Source of the DNA: Brevundimonas subvibrioides
Lineage (GTDB): Bacteria > Pseudomonadota > Alphaproteobacteria > Caulobacterales > Caulobacteraceae
Reading direction: 5' to 3'
Assembly: GCF_027271155.1 (NCBI RefSeq)
Contig: NZ_CP114542.1
Span: forward strand, 620,001 to 684,000
DNA: 64,000 bases
The notes below the pieces were generated by a model, which saw only the letters and a list, made by a program, of their open reading frames with translations, was not told where the DNA came from and ran no database searches. Shown here piece after piece: positions 36,678 to 45,104 of this stretch. Within the stretch, counting starts at the first letter, position 1, and each line of letters opens with the position of its first letter. Both the position numbers and the translations under genes were made by a program.

Positions 36678-37631
36678 CTAGAAGGGTCGCCAACCGAAGC
36701 GGATGAGGTTGTCTCCGACGACGTTGCGATCGGCGTGGTCGCCGTCGTCGGCGCTGGATCCGAACGACCAGCCGGTGTCGGCCGCACAATAGCGCCTTCG
36801 CCCTTCGCGCGACCCGACCACCACGGCCTTGGGCCACAGCCAGCGCGCGCCGGTGAAGGTATTGCCGGTGATGACGTTGTCGGACGGGGTCTGGTGCCGG
36901 ATGATGCCGTCCTCGCCACAGTTGCGATACAGGAACACCCCGCCGCGTCCGCCCAGGGCGAAGCTGTTCGCCTCGATCCGGTTGCGCGCCGAACCGTCGA
37001 CGGCGATCTGCTCGCGACCCGTGCGGACGCGAAAGGACACATTACGAATGATGTTCCCGGCGCTTTCCGCATCCAGATAGACGGCCGTCGAGACCGACCG
37101 TCCGGAGACGCGCGAACCCTCGAACGTCAGGTCCGTCACGCCGGGTCCGACATAGAGGGGGATCGATCCGGTCGCGATCAGGGTCAGGTCCGTCAGCCGG
37201 ATGCGCGTCGGTGCGGCCGCCTGGGCCGTCGTCGTATGGTCCGGTGTCCGCGAGGAGGCCCGCAGACGGTCCACCTCCGCACCCGCCCCCAGGCCGCGCA
37301 CCCGGATATTGCCATGGACCACGCAGCCATCCAGCGTGACGTCGGACGGTCGGCTCCACCCTGAGGAGGTCGTCACCGCCTGGATCAGGACCGTCGGGGC
37401 CTGAACGCTGGAGGCCAGGCCCGGTCGCCCGATCTGTGCGCCATTGCAGGCGATCCCCGCGCCGGACGATGCGGCCCCCTCGAACACGACCCGCCGCGTC
37501 ACCGACTGTCCGGCCCTCAGGGTCGCGCGACAGGTCAGAACGATCGGCACGGGCGCATCAGCCGTCAGGGCGGCGATCTCGTCGCCCGTACAGGCGCGCG
37601 CCTCGACGACGGGAGGAAGGGCCGGCGGCAT
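36678..37631 (-). CDS. Right-handed beta-helix (pectate-lyase-like) protein
   Basis: A 317-residue protein with short repeated beta-strand turns typical of parallel beta-helices: DVTLDGCVVHGNIRVRG, RLTDLTLIATGSIPLYV, DLTFEGSRVSGRSV, NIIRNVSFRV, NRIEANSFALGGRGG and NVITGNTFTG. Four or more cysteines suggest an exported protein, but no signal peptide is evident at the annotated start (MPPALPPVVEARACTGDE). The family includes polysaccharide lyases and hydrolases as well as non-catalytic binding proteins; no catalytic set is identified. It starts 7 bp after the PAP2-like gene, so it is the last of three genes in an apparent operon. Confidence 0.7.
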   Translation of the reverse strand: MPPALPPVVEARACTGDEIAALTADAPVPIVLTCRATLRAGQSVTRRVVFEGAASSGAGIACNGAQIGRPGLASSVQAPTVLIQAVTTSSGWSRPSDVTLDGCVVHGNIRVRGLGAGAEVDRLRASSRTPDHTTTAQAAAPTRIRLTDLTLIATGSIPLYVGPGVTDLTFEGSRVSGRSVSTAVYLDAESAGNIIRNVSFRVRTGREQIAVDGSARNRIEANSFALGGRGGVFLYRNCGEDGIIRHQTPSDNVITGNTFTGARWLWPKAVVVGSREGRRRYCAADTGWSFGSSADDGDHADRNVVGDNLIRFGWRPF

Positions 37632-37638
37632 CAGGCGG

Positions 37639-38457
37639 TCAGGGCAGGGGCGTGGCCAAGGCCAGCCGCTCGGCCGCGCAGGCGGGGCTGGTCAGGCCGG
37701 TGGCGCGCGCGCGATCCAGATCGGCCCGGGCGGCGTCAATGGCGGGCGCGAAGGCCGGATCGGTGGCCTCGGCCGCGACGACGGCGATCCCCAGGGCCCG
37801 GCCCGCTTCCACGTCCGACGGGTAGTGCATGGCGCAGACCAGGCGACTGATCCCGATCTGGCGGCCCATCTCGCGCGCCTCGGCGGCGCGTTCCGGGGCC
37901 AGCCGGGCGAACACCTCGCCATAGGCCGCACCCACCGACGCGCTACCGGAGGGGTAGGAGGCGCTGGCGCGTCCGGCTGCGGAGACGACCTGACAGGACC
38001 GGCGCCCGGCATCGACACCGACGGGCCGCGGCCGGAACGCGCGAGCCTTGCCCAGTTCCGCCGCGGCATTGGCATCGACCAGCACCCGGTCCAGCAGGGC
38101 GACCAGCGACGGGGTCGCCTCGGCCGTCAGTTGCGCGCCGACGACGCAATCGAAATGGGCGACGGCGATCGCGGGGCGCAGCTCGGCGTGGCGCGTGGCC
38201 AGGGTCCAGCGGTCGGTATCTTCCAGCGCCCGCAGCCGTTCGGAGGCCGCCGCATCGGCCAGGGCCCCGGGCGATCCCTCGGCGGGCGGCGGTGGCACGG
38301 CATCGACCAGGGTCTGCAGCGCGCCCGACCCGAGAAACCCTGCGGGGGTGGCGGCGGTCACCCGCATCGCCGACGGGGCCTGGGCCGCGCAGGCCCCCCC
38401 GAGGCCGCTGAGTGCGATGACGGCGGCGACGACGCACCGGTTCGCGTACCGGTTCAC
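37639..38457 (-). CDS. PAP2/class A acid phosphatase-like exported protein, altered active site
   Basis: A 272-residue exported protein; the signal peptide (AAVIALSGLGGACAAQA) could be processed by signal peptidase I or as a lipoprotein. The vanadium-haloperoxidase/PAP2 signature is mostly present: K-x6-RP at residues 137-145 and SR-x5-H-x3-D at 204-215 (SRLVCAMHYPSD, with the phosphoryl-accepting His). The middle motif reads YPSGS (169-172) where active enzymes have PSGH, so the His that protonates the leaving group is replaced by Ser. It may have lost phosphatase activity or act on a special substrate. It is coupled to the preceding lipoprotein gene by an ATGA overlap. Confidence 0.8.
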   Translation of the reverse strand: MNRYANRCVVAAVIALSGLGGACAAQAPSAMRVTAATPAGFLGSGALQTLVDAVPPPPAEGSPGALADAAASERLRALEDTDRWTLATRHAELRPAIAVAHFDCVVGAQLTAEATPSLVALLDRVLVDANAAAELGKARAFRPRPVGVDAGRRSCQVVSAAGRASASYPSGSASVGAAYGEVFARLAPERAAEAREMGRQIGISRLVCAMHYPSDVEAGRALGIAVVAAEATDPAFAPAIDAARADLDRARATGLTSPACAAERLALATPLP

Positions 38458-38954
38458 CCGCCGGCGCTCCAGCTCAGCTGCACCGACGTCTGGCCCCCTT
38501 CGACGGGCGATGCGACCACCTGCAGGTTCGCCCCCGCATCGGCCTTGGCCGCGCCATAGGACCGGGCGTCACCCATGTTCATCGCCATGACCGACGACAG
38601 GCCCGCCGCCTCGGCCCGGGCGCGATAGAATTCGACGACGGTCGCGGGGTCCGCGTCGGTGCGGAAGGCCACCAGCCCGCCGGGGCCGGCCGCGCTCGTG
38701 GCGACCGTGGGCGGTGCCTCGATCTCTCCGCCGGGATACAGGACGGCAAAGGCCGGTGCCCCCTCGACAATCGGCCGGGCTGCGGGGGAGGCGGTATCGT
38801 CGGGGGGTGTCATCGGGGTTTCCGACGCGACCGTCGCCGTCGGGGCCGCTGCGGGCGGTGCCTCTACGGTCGCCGTTGAATCGGCCGCCGTCCGGTCACA
38901 GCCCGCCAGTCCGACCGCGCCCGCCATCCATGCGACCGCTACAATACGCTTCAT
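38454..38954 (-). CDS. Small lipoprotein of unknown function
   Basis: A 166-residue protein with signal peptide MKRIVAVAWMAGAVGLAGC and lipobox GLAGC. A disordered Ala/Pro/Thr-rich spacer follows (about residues 22-65). The C-terminal part (FAVLYPGGEIEAPPTVATS, TVVEFYRARAEAAGL, GANLQVVASPVEGGQTSV) forms a compact alpha/beta domain found in hypothetical proteins of this bacterial group. It is first of the set lipoprotein, PAP2-like protein, beta-helix protein, all predicted to be exported. Function is unknown. Confidence 0.75.
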   Translation of the reverse strand: MKRIVAVAWMAGAVGLAGCDRTAADSTATVEAPPAAAPTATVASETPMTPPDDTASPAARPIVEGAPAFAVLYPGGEIEAPPTVATSAAGPGGLVAFRTDADPATVVEFYRARAEAAGLSSVMAMNMGDARSYGAAKADAGANLQVVASPVEGGQTSVQLSWSAGG

Positions 38955-39022
38955 CCCGGGACGTCCTGAAAGACTTTTCGTTGCGGTTACCGTGACCTAT
39001 CGGTGCGGCGACAGCAAGGCGA

Positions 39023-39289
39023 TCAGCCCCTGACGGGATCGGTCTCGTCGTCGCGTTTGCTCCCGGCCCGTCCCTCCTCGGCCATGGTGCGATCCACGGA
39101 CGCCTGATCCGGGTCGTCGTCCGAACCGCTCGCGGCTCCGCCCTCCAGTGAACCCGCGCGCGTATCCGATCCCATGCCGCTGCCGGACAGGGCCTCGATC
39201 AGGGCATCGGGCGTCCGACCCAGATCGGGGTGCTCGCCCGATGCCTCCGCTTCGATGGCTTCACGGGTGGTGGGGGTCTTGTCGGTCAT
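39023..39289 (-). CDS. Small acidic hydrophilic protein of unknown function
   Basis: An 88-residue protein from ATG 39289, chosen for the AAGGAGA site 8 bp upstream. It is rich in Asp, Glu, Gly, Ser and Arg (EAIEAEASGEHPDLG, GSDDDPDQASVDRT), with no hydrophobic core, so probably disordered and soluble. It may be a stress-related small protein, but no family is recognised. Confidence 0.6.
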   Translation of the reverse strand: MTDKTPTTREAIEAEASGEHPDLGRTPDALIEALSGSGMGSDTRAGSLEGGAASGSDDDPDQASVDRTMAEEGRAGSKRDDETDPVRG

Positions 39290-39350
39290 GGGGTGATCTC
39301 CTTCGACACCGGGGGAAAGCGTCGCCATCCCCCCGGTTCCGAATGCGCCC

Positions 39351-40403
39351 CTACTTCCCGAACAGCTTGGCCCAGCGGCGCTTGTCGCGTGCCTTCCAGG
39401 CACCCCGGTGCCAGGCGTCCGAGCCGATCAGCGGCACGACCGTGGTGGCCTCGGCGAACACCATCTGTTCGTGGGTGGTCTGGACCTTGCCCCACGACGC
39501 CGCTTCCTTCAGCGTCGAGGACGAGCAGGCTCCGTCGCGGACGTCGGCGACCGTGATCTGGACCGCATAGCGGTGCATCTCGGCCTCGATGCCCAGGATC
39601 TCGGCGCAGACGACCGTGTCCTGGGCGAAATTCTTGGGCACACCCCCGCCGACCATGAACAGGCCGGTGACGCCCGCCGCGATCTTGATGTCGGTCAGTT
39701 CGCGGAAGTCGGCGACCGCGTCGATCATCAGATAGGGCTTGCCCTCCGCGATCCGCTCCTTCTGGTGCTTGACCAGACCGAAGCCGGCCGAGGAGTCCAC
39801 GAAAGCCGGGCAGAAGATCGGCACGCCCTCTTCATAGGCGGTCTGGATCAGCGAGCCCTCTTTCTTGGCGTTCCCTTCCGACAGCCACTTGCCCATCTCC
39901 CAGATGAACTCGCGGCTGGAATAGCCGCGCGGCTCCAGCCGGTTGCAGATCTCCAGGATGGTGTGGTCGCAGGCCTGGAGCTCTTCCTCGTCGATATAGG
40001 TGTCGTAGATCCGGTCGATGTAGTTGTCGCGCAGGACGTTGTCGTCCACCTCGCCGGCGGCCTGGTAGTGTTTGAAGCCCAGGGCCTCGAAGAAATCCAT
40101 GTCGACGATGGAGGCACCCGTGGCCACCACGGCGTCGATCATGCCGAACTTCACCATGTCGCGGTACACGTGCATGCAGCCGCCGGCCGAGGTCGAGCCG
40201 GCCAGGATCAGCCAGGGCGAGCAGTCCTTGTCTTCCAGCGCCATGTTGAAGATGTCGGCCGCGCGGGCCGTGTCGCGCGAGCTGAACGACATCTTGCGCA
40301 TCGAATCGATGATCGGCCGCGCGTCGAAGCTGGTGATGTCGACATGCTCGACGACGTTCTGCAGCAGCTCGGCCTTGGTGTTCTTCTGAACGGGAGCGTT
40401 CAT
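39351..40403 (-). CDS. Deoxyhypusine-synthase-like polyamine enzyme
   Basis: A 350-residue protein from ATG 40403 (AAGGGAAACC upstream). It has the deoxyhypusine synthase fold signatures: AGSTSAGGCMHVYRDM, NLLRD-like DDNVLRDNYIDRIYDTY, VDSSAGFG and the lysine motif EAASWGKVQ, matching the catalytic Lys of eukaryotic DHS that holds the aminobutyl group. Bacteria have no eIF5A, so such proteins are thought to transfer aminobutyl groups to free amines, giving homospermidine or spermidine. The nearby agmatine and ornithine routes to putrescine support a polyamine role. The exact product cannot be read from sequence. Confidence 0.85.
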   Translation of the reverse strand: MNAPVQKNTKAELLQNVVEHVDITSFDARPIIDSMRKMSFSSRDTARAADIFNMALEDKDCSPWLILAGSTSAGGCMHVYRDMVKFGMIDAVVATGASIVDMDFFEALGFKHYQAAGEVDDNVLRDNYIDRIYDTYIDEEELQACDHTILEICNRLEPRGYSSREFIWEMGKWLSEGNAKKEGSLIQTAYEEGVPIFCPAFVDSSAGFGLVKHQKERIAEGKPYLMIDAVADFRELTDIKIAAGVTGLFMVGGGVPKNFAQDTVVCAEILGIEAEMHRYAVQITVADVRDGACSSSTLKEAASWGKVQTTHEQMVFAEATTVVPLIGSDAWHRGAWKARDKRRWAKLFGK

Positions 40404-40543
40404 TGCAAGGGTTTCCCTTTGGTTTGAGCGCCCGTCGGATTGACACATCCAGCCTCGGGACGGAGCGACCGGGCCGTTGCGTTTCTAGGAAAGTTAGCGC
40501 AGTTTATCAAGCCAGAAGATAAACAGTAGTAAGAAGCCTAAAA

Positions 40544-41722
40544 ATGGATCCCGTCCGGAACCCGTTCGTCCCTGGAGCCGGTTCTCCACCGCCGGCTTTG
40601 GCCGGACGAGCCGACATCCTCGAGCAGGCACGGATTACCCTGGCGCGCGTCGCCCAGAGCCGGTCGGCCAAGAGTTTGATGCTGGTGGGGCTTCGCGGCG
40701 TCGGTAAGACGGTGCTCCTGAACCGTGTCCACGAGATGGCCGAAGCCGAAGGTTATCAGGCCCTGATGATCGAGACTCCCGAGACCAAGCGTCTCGCGTC
40801 CCTGCTCGTTCCGCCGCTTCGCAGTCTGTTGTTCCGGCTGGACCGCCTTGAAAACATCAGTGAGCAGGTCAAGCGGGCCATGCGGGTGCTGAAGAGTTTC
40901 GCAGGCGCGGTGAGCCTCAAATACGGCGAGGTCGAGATCGGGCTGGATATCGACCCGGAACGCGGCACCGCCGACAGCGGCGACATCGAGTCCGACTTGG
41001 CGGAACTGTTCGTGGCTGTGGCTGAGGCGGCGAAATCGCGCGGCACGGCGGTCGCGATCATCATCGACGAGTTGCAGTATCTCACCGAGGACGAGTTGAG
41101 CGCCATCATCATGGCCCTTCATCGCGTTTCGCAAAGGCAGCTCCCGCTGGTTCTGATCGGCGCGGGTCTGCCCCAGCTCGTCGGCCTTGCCGGACGATCG
41201 AAATCCTATGCAGAGCGGCTGTTCGATTATCCGGTGGTGGGTGCGCTGTCCCGTCTGGACGCGATCCTGGCCCTCGCCGAGCCGATGCGCCGGGAGGATG
41301 CCGAGTTTGAAGCAGACGCGCTTGAGGAGATCATTCGTCTGACCCAGGGCTATCCCTACTTTCTTCAGGAGTGGGGCTACCACGCCTGGAACCTGTCCGC
41401 CGATCGCCTGATCACTGAAGAAGACATTCATCGCGCAACACGCGCAGCCATCGCCAACCTGGACCAAAGTTTCTTCCGTGTCCGCCTGGACCGGCTGACG
41501 CCGAGGGAAAAGGCATATCTCCGCGCAATGGCCGAGCTTGGCCCTGGTCCGCACCGGTCGGGCGATATTGCCGAGAAAATGGGCTCGGCGGTCGCTTCGG
41601 TCGCCCCACTCCGAGGCGGCCTGATCAAAAAGGGCATGATCTACAGCCCGACCCACGGGGACACAGCTTTCACCGTGCCCCTGTTCGATCAGTTCATGCG
41701 ACGAACCATGCCGGGCGTTTAG
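40544..41722 (+). CDS. AAA-type ATP-binding protein with C-terminal winged-helix region
   Basis: A 392-residue STAND/AAA-like ATPase. Walker A is LVGLRGVGKTVLL (residues about 47-59), Walker B VAIIIDELQYL, and a sensor region follows at LPLVLIGAGLPQL. The layout resembles the archaeal-type ATPase and Orc1/Cdc6-like group often annotated only as ATP-binding protein. The last 100 residues (LTPREKAYLRAMAELG, SGDIAEKMG, SVAPLRGGLIKKGMIY) look like a winged helix. It may be a regulator or defence-related; function is unknown. It is divergent from the DHS-like gene across 140 bp of AT-richer DNA and overlaps the convergent decarboxylase by 4 bp. Confidence 0.75.
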   Translation: MDPVRNPFVPGAGSPPPALAGRADILEQARITLARVAQSRSAKSLMLVGLRGVGKTVLLNRVHEMAEAEGYQALMIETPETKRLASLLVPPLRSLLFRLDRLENISEQVKRAMRVLKSFAGAVSLKYGEVEIGLDIDPERGTADSGDIESDLAELFVAVAEAAKSRGTAVAIIIDELQYLTEDELSAIIMALHRVSQRQLPLVLIGAGLPQLVGLAGRSKSYAERLFDYPVVGALSRLDAILALAEPMRREDAEFEADALEEIIRLTQGYPYFLQEWGYHAWNLSADRLITEEDIHRATRAAIANLDQSFFRVRLDRLTPREKAYLRAMAELGPGPHRSGDIAEKMGSAVASVAPLRGGLIKKGMIYSPTHGDTAFTVPLFDQFMRRTMPGV

Positions 41723-42984
41723 CGACGTGCCTTCTTGCGTTGACCCGCCTTGCCCTTGGGACGTGACAGCCGCACGACCTTCCTGGCCTGCTCTTCCGCC
41801 GTGGTGCGCACGGTCGGGATGGAGCGGGGGGCCAGGCCGTACAGTGAGGCCATCGGGGCGTCCTCGACCGCGGCGAGATCGTGCTCGCCATAGCCGTTGA
41901 AGCCGGTCGACATGGCCACGCCATAGGCGCCCAGCATGCCGATCTCGATGAAGTCGCCTTCACGGATGTCGGCCGGCAGCCAGAACGGACCCGGCATGTG
42001 GTCGATCGAATCGCAGGTCGGGCCATAGAACTGGAACGGCTTCAGATCGGCCGAGGCCTCGCCGTCCCGGACCAGCTTGGTCGGGAAGGGCCAGCGCGAG
42101 TGCGTCGCATCGAACAGCGAGCCATAGGACCCGTCGTTCAGATACAGGGCGTCGCCCTTGCGCAGGTCCACGCGGGCCAGGATCGACGAGGATTCGGCGA
42201 CCAGCGCCCGGCCGGGCTCGCACCACAGCTCGGTCGTTTCCGACACGGGCATGTCGTTGAAGCCGCGATGGATGGCGTCGGCGTATTCACTCATGTCCGG
42301 CGGGACCATGCCCGGATAGACGGACGGGAAGCCGCCGCCGATGTCGACGATGTCTACGATCACGCCCGCGCGCAGGATGGCACGACCGACCTGGGCCATG
42401 GCGGCCTGATAGGCGGTCGGGCGCATGCACTGCGACCCGACGTGGAAGCAGACGCCCATCAGCCCGTCCTTGACCGCCCGGCGCGTGGCCAGCAGCAGGG
42501 CCGGAGCCTGATCGGTGGAGACGCCGAACTTGCCCGACAGCGAATAGGCCGCGCCGTCGGCCGAGACCGCCATGCGCACGAGCAGGTTCAGATCGCTCGC
42601 CCCGCCGGTGGCGTCGAGGATCTTCTGCAACTCGTCCTCGCAGTCGAGCGAGAAGGTGCGGACGCCGTGGTCGAAATAGGCCCGGGTGATCGCGGACCGG
42701 CTCTTGACCGGATGCATGAAGGCGATGCGCGCGTCGGGATCGACGGAGCGCACGAGTTCGATCTCGGCGATCGAAGCCGCATCATAGCCTTTGACGCCGG
42801 CATCCCGCAGGGTCTCGATGACCCAGCGCGAAGGGTTTGCCTTCACGGCATAGAAGACGTCAGCCTTGAGATTATCCTGGAACCAGCGCGCCGCTACGGA
42901 AACCGAACGCGGCCGCACGAGTGCGACTGGACGTTCAGGGGACCGCTCGCGGACCAGGTCCAGGGGAAATTGATACGTGCGCAA
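41719..42984 (-). CDS. PLP-dependent ornithine/lysine decarboxylase (group IV)
   Basis: A 421-residue alanine-racemase-fold decarboxylase that forms putrescine from ornithine, or cadaverine from lysine in bifunctional members. The PLP lysine is in FYAVKANPSRWV, the phosphate-binding glycines in DIGGGFPSVYPG, the PLP-contacting Glu-Pro-Gly in WCEPGRALV, and the active-site Cys-Asp in YGPTCDSIDHM. A TTG start at 42984 has AGGGG about 10 bp upstream and no better ATG exists before conserved residues. The C-terminus ends in a basic tail (RPKGKAGQRKKARR). With AguA/AguB and the DHS-like protein it makes this region a polyamine group. Confidence 0.92.
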   Translation of the reverse strand: MRTYQFPLDLVRERSPERPVALVRPRSVSVAARWFQDNLKADVFYAVKANPSRWVIETLRDAGVKGYDAASIAEIELVRSVDPDARIAFMHPVKSRSAITRAYFDHGVRTFSLDCEDELQKILDATGGASDLNLLVRMAVSADGAAYSLSGKFGVSTDQAPALLLATRRAVKDGLMGVCFHVGSQCMRPTAYQAAMAQVGRAILRAGVIVDIVDIGGGFPSVYPGMVPPDMSEYADAIHRGFNDMPVSETTELWCEPGRALVAESSSILARVDLRKGDALYLNDGSYGSLFDATHSRWPFPTKLVRDGEASADLKPFQFYGPTCDSIDHMPGPFWLPADIREGDFIEIGMLGAYGVAMSTGFNGYGEHDLAAVEDAPMASLYGLAPRSIPTVRTTAEEQARKVVRLSRPKGKAGQRKKARR

Positions 42985-43287
42985 TTCACGTAAACCCCTG
43001 TAATTGTTAAACCCAGCCGGCGTTAGCAGCGCAAACGTGTAGACCTACGGGGTCCGCCGGAAGGCGCGATGTAGGGTCACGGGACTGTCATGTAAAGAGG
43101 TTTTTTTGTGGCAGGATGTCGCTGACGATCCGCTGCTCCGAACCCGGATTGTCTTTGATTTCAACGTCGCATCTCCGTCGACGCCGTCATGCTGGACGAC
43201 GGTGCGATCCCCGTGGCATGAAGACTTGCCGGACCGCGTCGCTCGCGGCATTCGGCGCCTGTTTCCACAGCCGCCGTCAGCGAGTTC
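42985..43287. other. Divergent intergenic region between decarboxylase and phnC
   Basis: About 303 bp. On the minus strand it holds a candidate promoter and a leader of about 77 nt with a CGCC-TTCC-GGCG hairpin and a GGACC/GGTCT hairpin just before the decarboxylase. This position is where alphaproteobacterial speF leader RNAs lie. On the plus strand there is one CTGTCAT half-site (43085-43091) of a Pho box, without a second half at the right distance. Confidence 0.4.
43068..43096 (-). promoter_or_regulatory. Candidate promoter of the decarboxylase gene
   Basis: Read on the minus strand: TTTACA (43096-43091), 17-bp spacer, TACATC (43073-43068). The -35 match is good and the -10 is weak. It predicts a start near 43061 and a structured leader of about 77 nt. 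Confidence 0.3.
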
Positions 43288-44097
43288 ATGAGTTCATCCG
43301 CCGTCAGCTCCGCGCCCGGCCTCGTAGTGGTCCGCGACGTGTCCAAGACCTTCGGGGTCCGCAAGGCGCTGGACGGTGTCAGTGTATCCGTCGCCGCTGG
43401 AGAGATGGTCGCCCTGATCGGTCCGTCCGGATCGGGCAAGTCGACCCTGCTCCGCTCCATCACCGGCATGCAGTCGATCGACGCCGGCAAGGGCCAGATC
43501 GATGTCTTCGGCGTTTGCGTGCAGAAGAACGGTCGCCTCACCGGGGCCGTCCGCGCCGCACGTCAGAAGGTCGGCATGATCTTCCAGCAGTTCAACCTGG
43601 TCGGTCGGCTCACCCTGTTCTCCAATGTCATGCTGGGCGCGCTCGGCCGCCTGCCGGCCTGGCAGGGTATCCTCGGTGCCTGGCCGTCCGCCGACAAGGA
43701 CAAGGCCATGGCGGCCCTGCACCGCGTCGGCGTCTCGGACTATGCCGCCCAGCGCGCCAACACCCTGTCGGGCGGCCAGCAGCAGCGCGGCGCCATCGCC
43801 CGGGCCCTGGTCCAGGGCGCCAAAGGCATCCTGGCCGACGAACCCGTCGCCTCTCTCGACCCCGTCTCGGCCCGCAAGGTGATGGAACTACTGGTCGAGC
43901 TGAACCGGCGCGATGGCCTCGGCGTCATCGTCACCCTGCACCAGGTCGACTATGCCATCCGGTACTGCGACCGGGTCATCGCCCTGAAGGCCGGCAAGAT
44001 CGTCTATGACGGACCCTCGACCGGCCTCGACACCCCCACCCTCATCGACATCTACGGTCCCGAGTTCGAGGACGCGTTCTGGGAAACCAAGGCATGA
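43288..44097 (+). CDS. phnC: Phosphonate/phosphate-type ABC transporter ATP-binding protein
   Basis: A 269-residue ATPase of the PhnC/PhoC family. Walker A GPSGSGKST, Q-loop MIFQQFNL, signature TLSGGQQQRGAIARAL, Walker B ILADEPVASLDP, switch His in VTLHQVDYA. It energises uptake of phosphonate, phosphite or phosphate with PhnE and PhnD, whose genes follow with 4-bp overlaps. No C-P lyase genes are present, so phosphate or phosphite import like the rhizobial PhoCDET system is as likely as phosphonate use. Confidence 0.92.
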   Translation: MSSSAVSSAPGLVVVRDVSKTFGVRKALDGVSVSVAAGEMVALIGPSGSGKSTLLRSITGMQSIDAGKGQIDVFGVCVQKNGRLTGAVRAARQKVGMIFQQFNLVGRLTLFSNVMLGALGRLPAWQGILGAWPSADKDKAMAALHRVGVSDYAAQRANTLSGGQQQRGAIARALVQGAKGILADEPVASLDPVSARKVMELLVELNRRDGLGVIVTLHQVDYAIRYCDRVIALKAGKIVYDGPSTGLDTPTLIDIYGPEFEDAFWETKA

Positions 44098-45104
44098 GCA
44101 TCGCCCGCATCACCCGTCGTCTCGGGATCATGGCCGCCTCGGCCGTCCTGCTGGGTCTGTCCGCCTGCGGCAACGGCGACGACTCCGCGACGGGGGCTGC
44201 GCCGACCGAAATCGACTTCGCCATCCTGTCGGCAGAAAGCCAGGCCTCGGCCGGCCCCCTGTGGCAGCCGTTGCTGGATGACATGTCGAAGGCCATCGGC
44301 GTCCCGGTCAAACCCTTCTTCGGCTCCAACTACACCGTCCTGGTCGAGGCCATGAAGGGCAACCAGACCCAGGTCGCCTGGCTGTCGGCCAAGCCCTCGG
44401 TCGAGGCCATCGACCGCGCCGACGCCGAGGTCATCGCCCGCACGGTCAACAAGGAAGGCGCCGACAGCTATCGCTCCACCCTGATCGTCAAGGCGGGCTC
44501 GGGCATCACGCTGCAACAGGTCCTGGCCTGCGGAAAGCGGTTCAACTTCGGCATCGGCGACGCCGTGTCGACTTCGGGCACGCTGGCCCCCATGACCTTC
44601 CTGTTCAATGCGCAGACCCCGCCGATTGACCCGGCGGTGTGTTTCAAGACGGTCCGGTCCGCCAATCACCAGGCCAATGCCTTCGCCGTGGCGACCGGCG
44701 TGGTGGATGTGGCCACCTCCAACACTGTCAACACCGTCTTCCTGACGCGCGAGAATCCGCAGATCGCCGCCCAGATCCAGGAAATCTGGCAGTCCCCGCC
44801 GATCCCGGAATCCGGCATCGTCCTGCGATCGGACCTGGATCCCGCCATCAAGGAAAAGATCCGCAGCTTCTTCCTGACCTATGGCCAGGGCGAGGGCGTG
44901 GAGGCCGATCGTCAGCGTCAGGTCCTGGCGGGCCTGGAGTATTCGCAGTTCCGCGCCGCCGACAACAGCTACCTCAATCCGGTCCGGGAGATGATCGCCG
45001 ATCAGCAGCTTTCCGACGCCCGCAGGTCGGGTGATGCGGCGGGGGTGGCAACCGCCCAGGCTGAACTGCAACGTCTGCGCTCGTTGCGCGAGGTCCAGCC
45101 TTGA
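44094..45104 (+). CDS. phnD: Phosphonate/phosphate ABC transporter substrate-binding lipoprotein
   Basis: A 336-residue periplasmic binding protein with lipobox LGLSAC (Cys near residue 25). The PhnD core includes EIDFAILSAESQASAG, LWQPLLDDMSKAIGVPVKPF, DYSTLVEA-like NYTVLVEAMKGNQTQVAWL, and SANHQANAFAVATGVVDVAT, the family region that contacts the oxyanion. Its ATG overlaps the phnC stop (ATGA). It captures the ligand and delivers it to PhnE. Ligand type is not readable. Confidence 0.9.
   Translation: MSIARITRRLGIMAASAVLLGLSACGNGDDSATGAAPTEIDFAILSAESQASAGPLWQPLLDDMSKAIGVPVKPFFGSNYTVLVEAMKGNQTQVAWLSAKPSVEAIDRADAEVIARTVNKEGADSYRSTLIVKAGSGITLQQVLACGKRFNFGIGDAVSTSGTLAPMTFLFNAQTPPIDPAVCFKTVRSANHQANAFAVATGVVDVATSNTVNTVFLTRENPQIAAQIQEIWQSPPIPESGIVLRSDLDPAIKEKIRSFFLTYGQGEGVEADRQRQVLAGLEYSQFRAADNSYLNPVREMIADQQLSDARRSGDAAGVATAQAELQRLRSLREVQP

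Noticed and set aside
43085-43102. PhoB box upstream of phnC
   Set aside because: One CTGTCAT half is present, but the sequence 11 bp on does not match the second half of the consensus.
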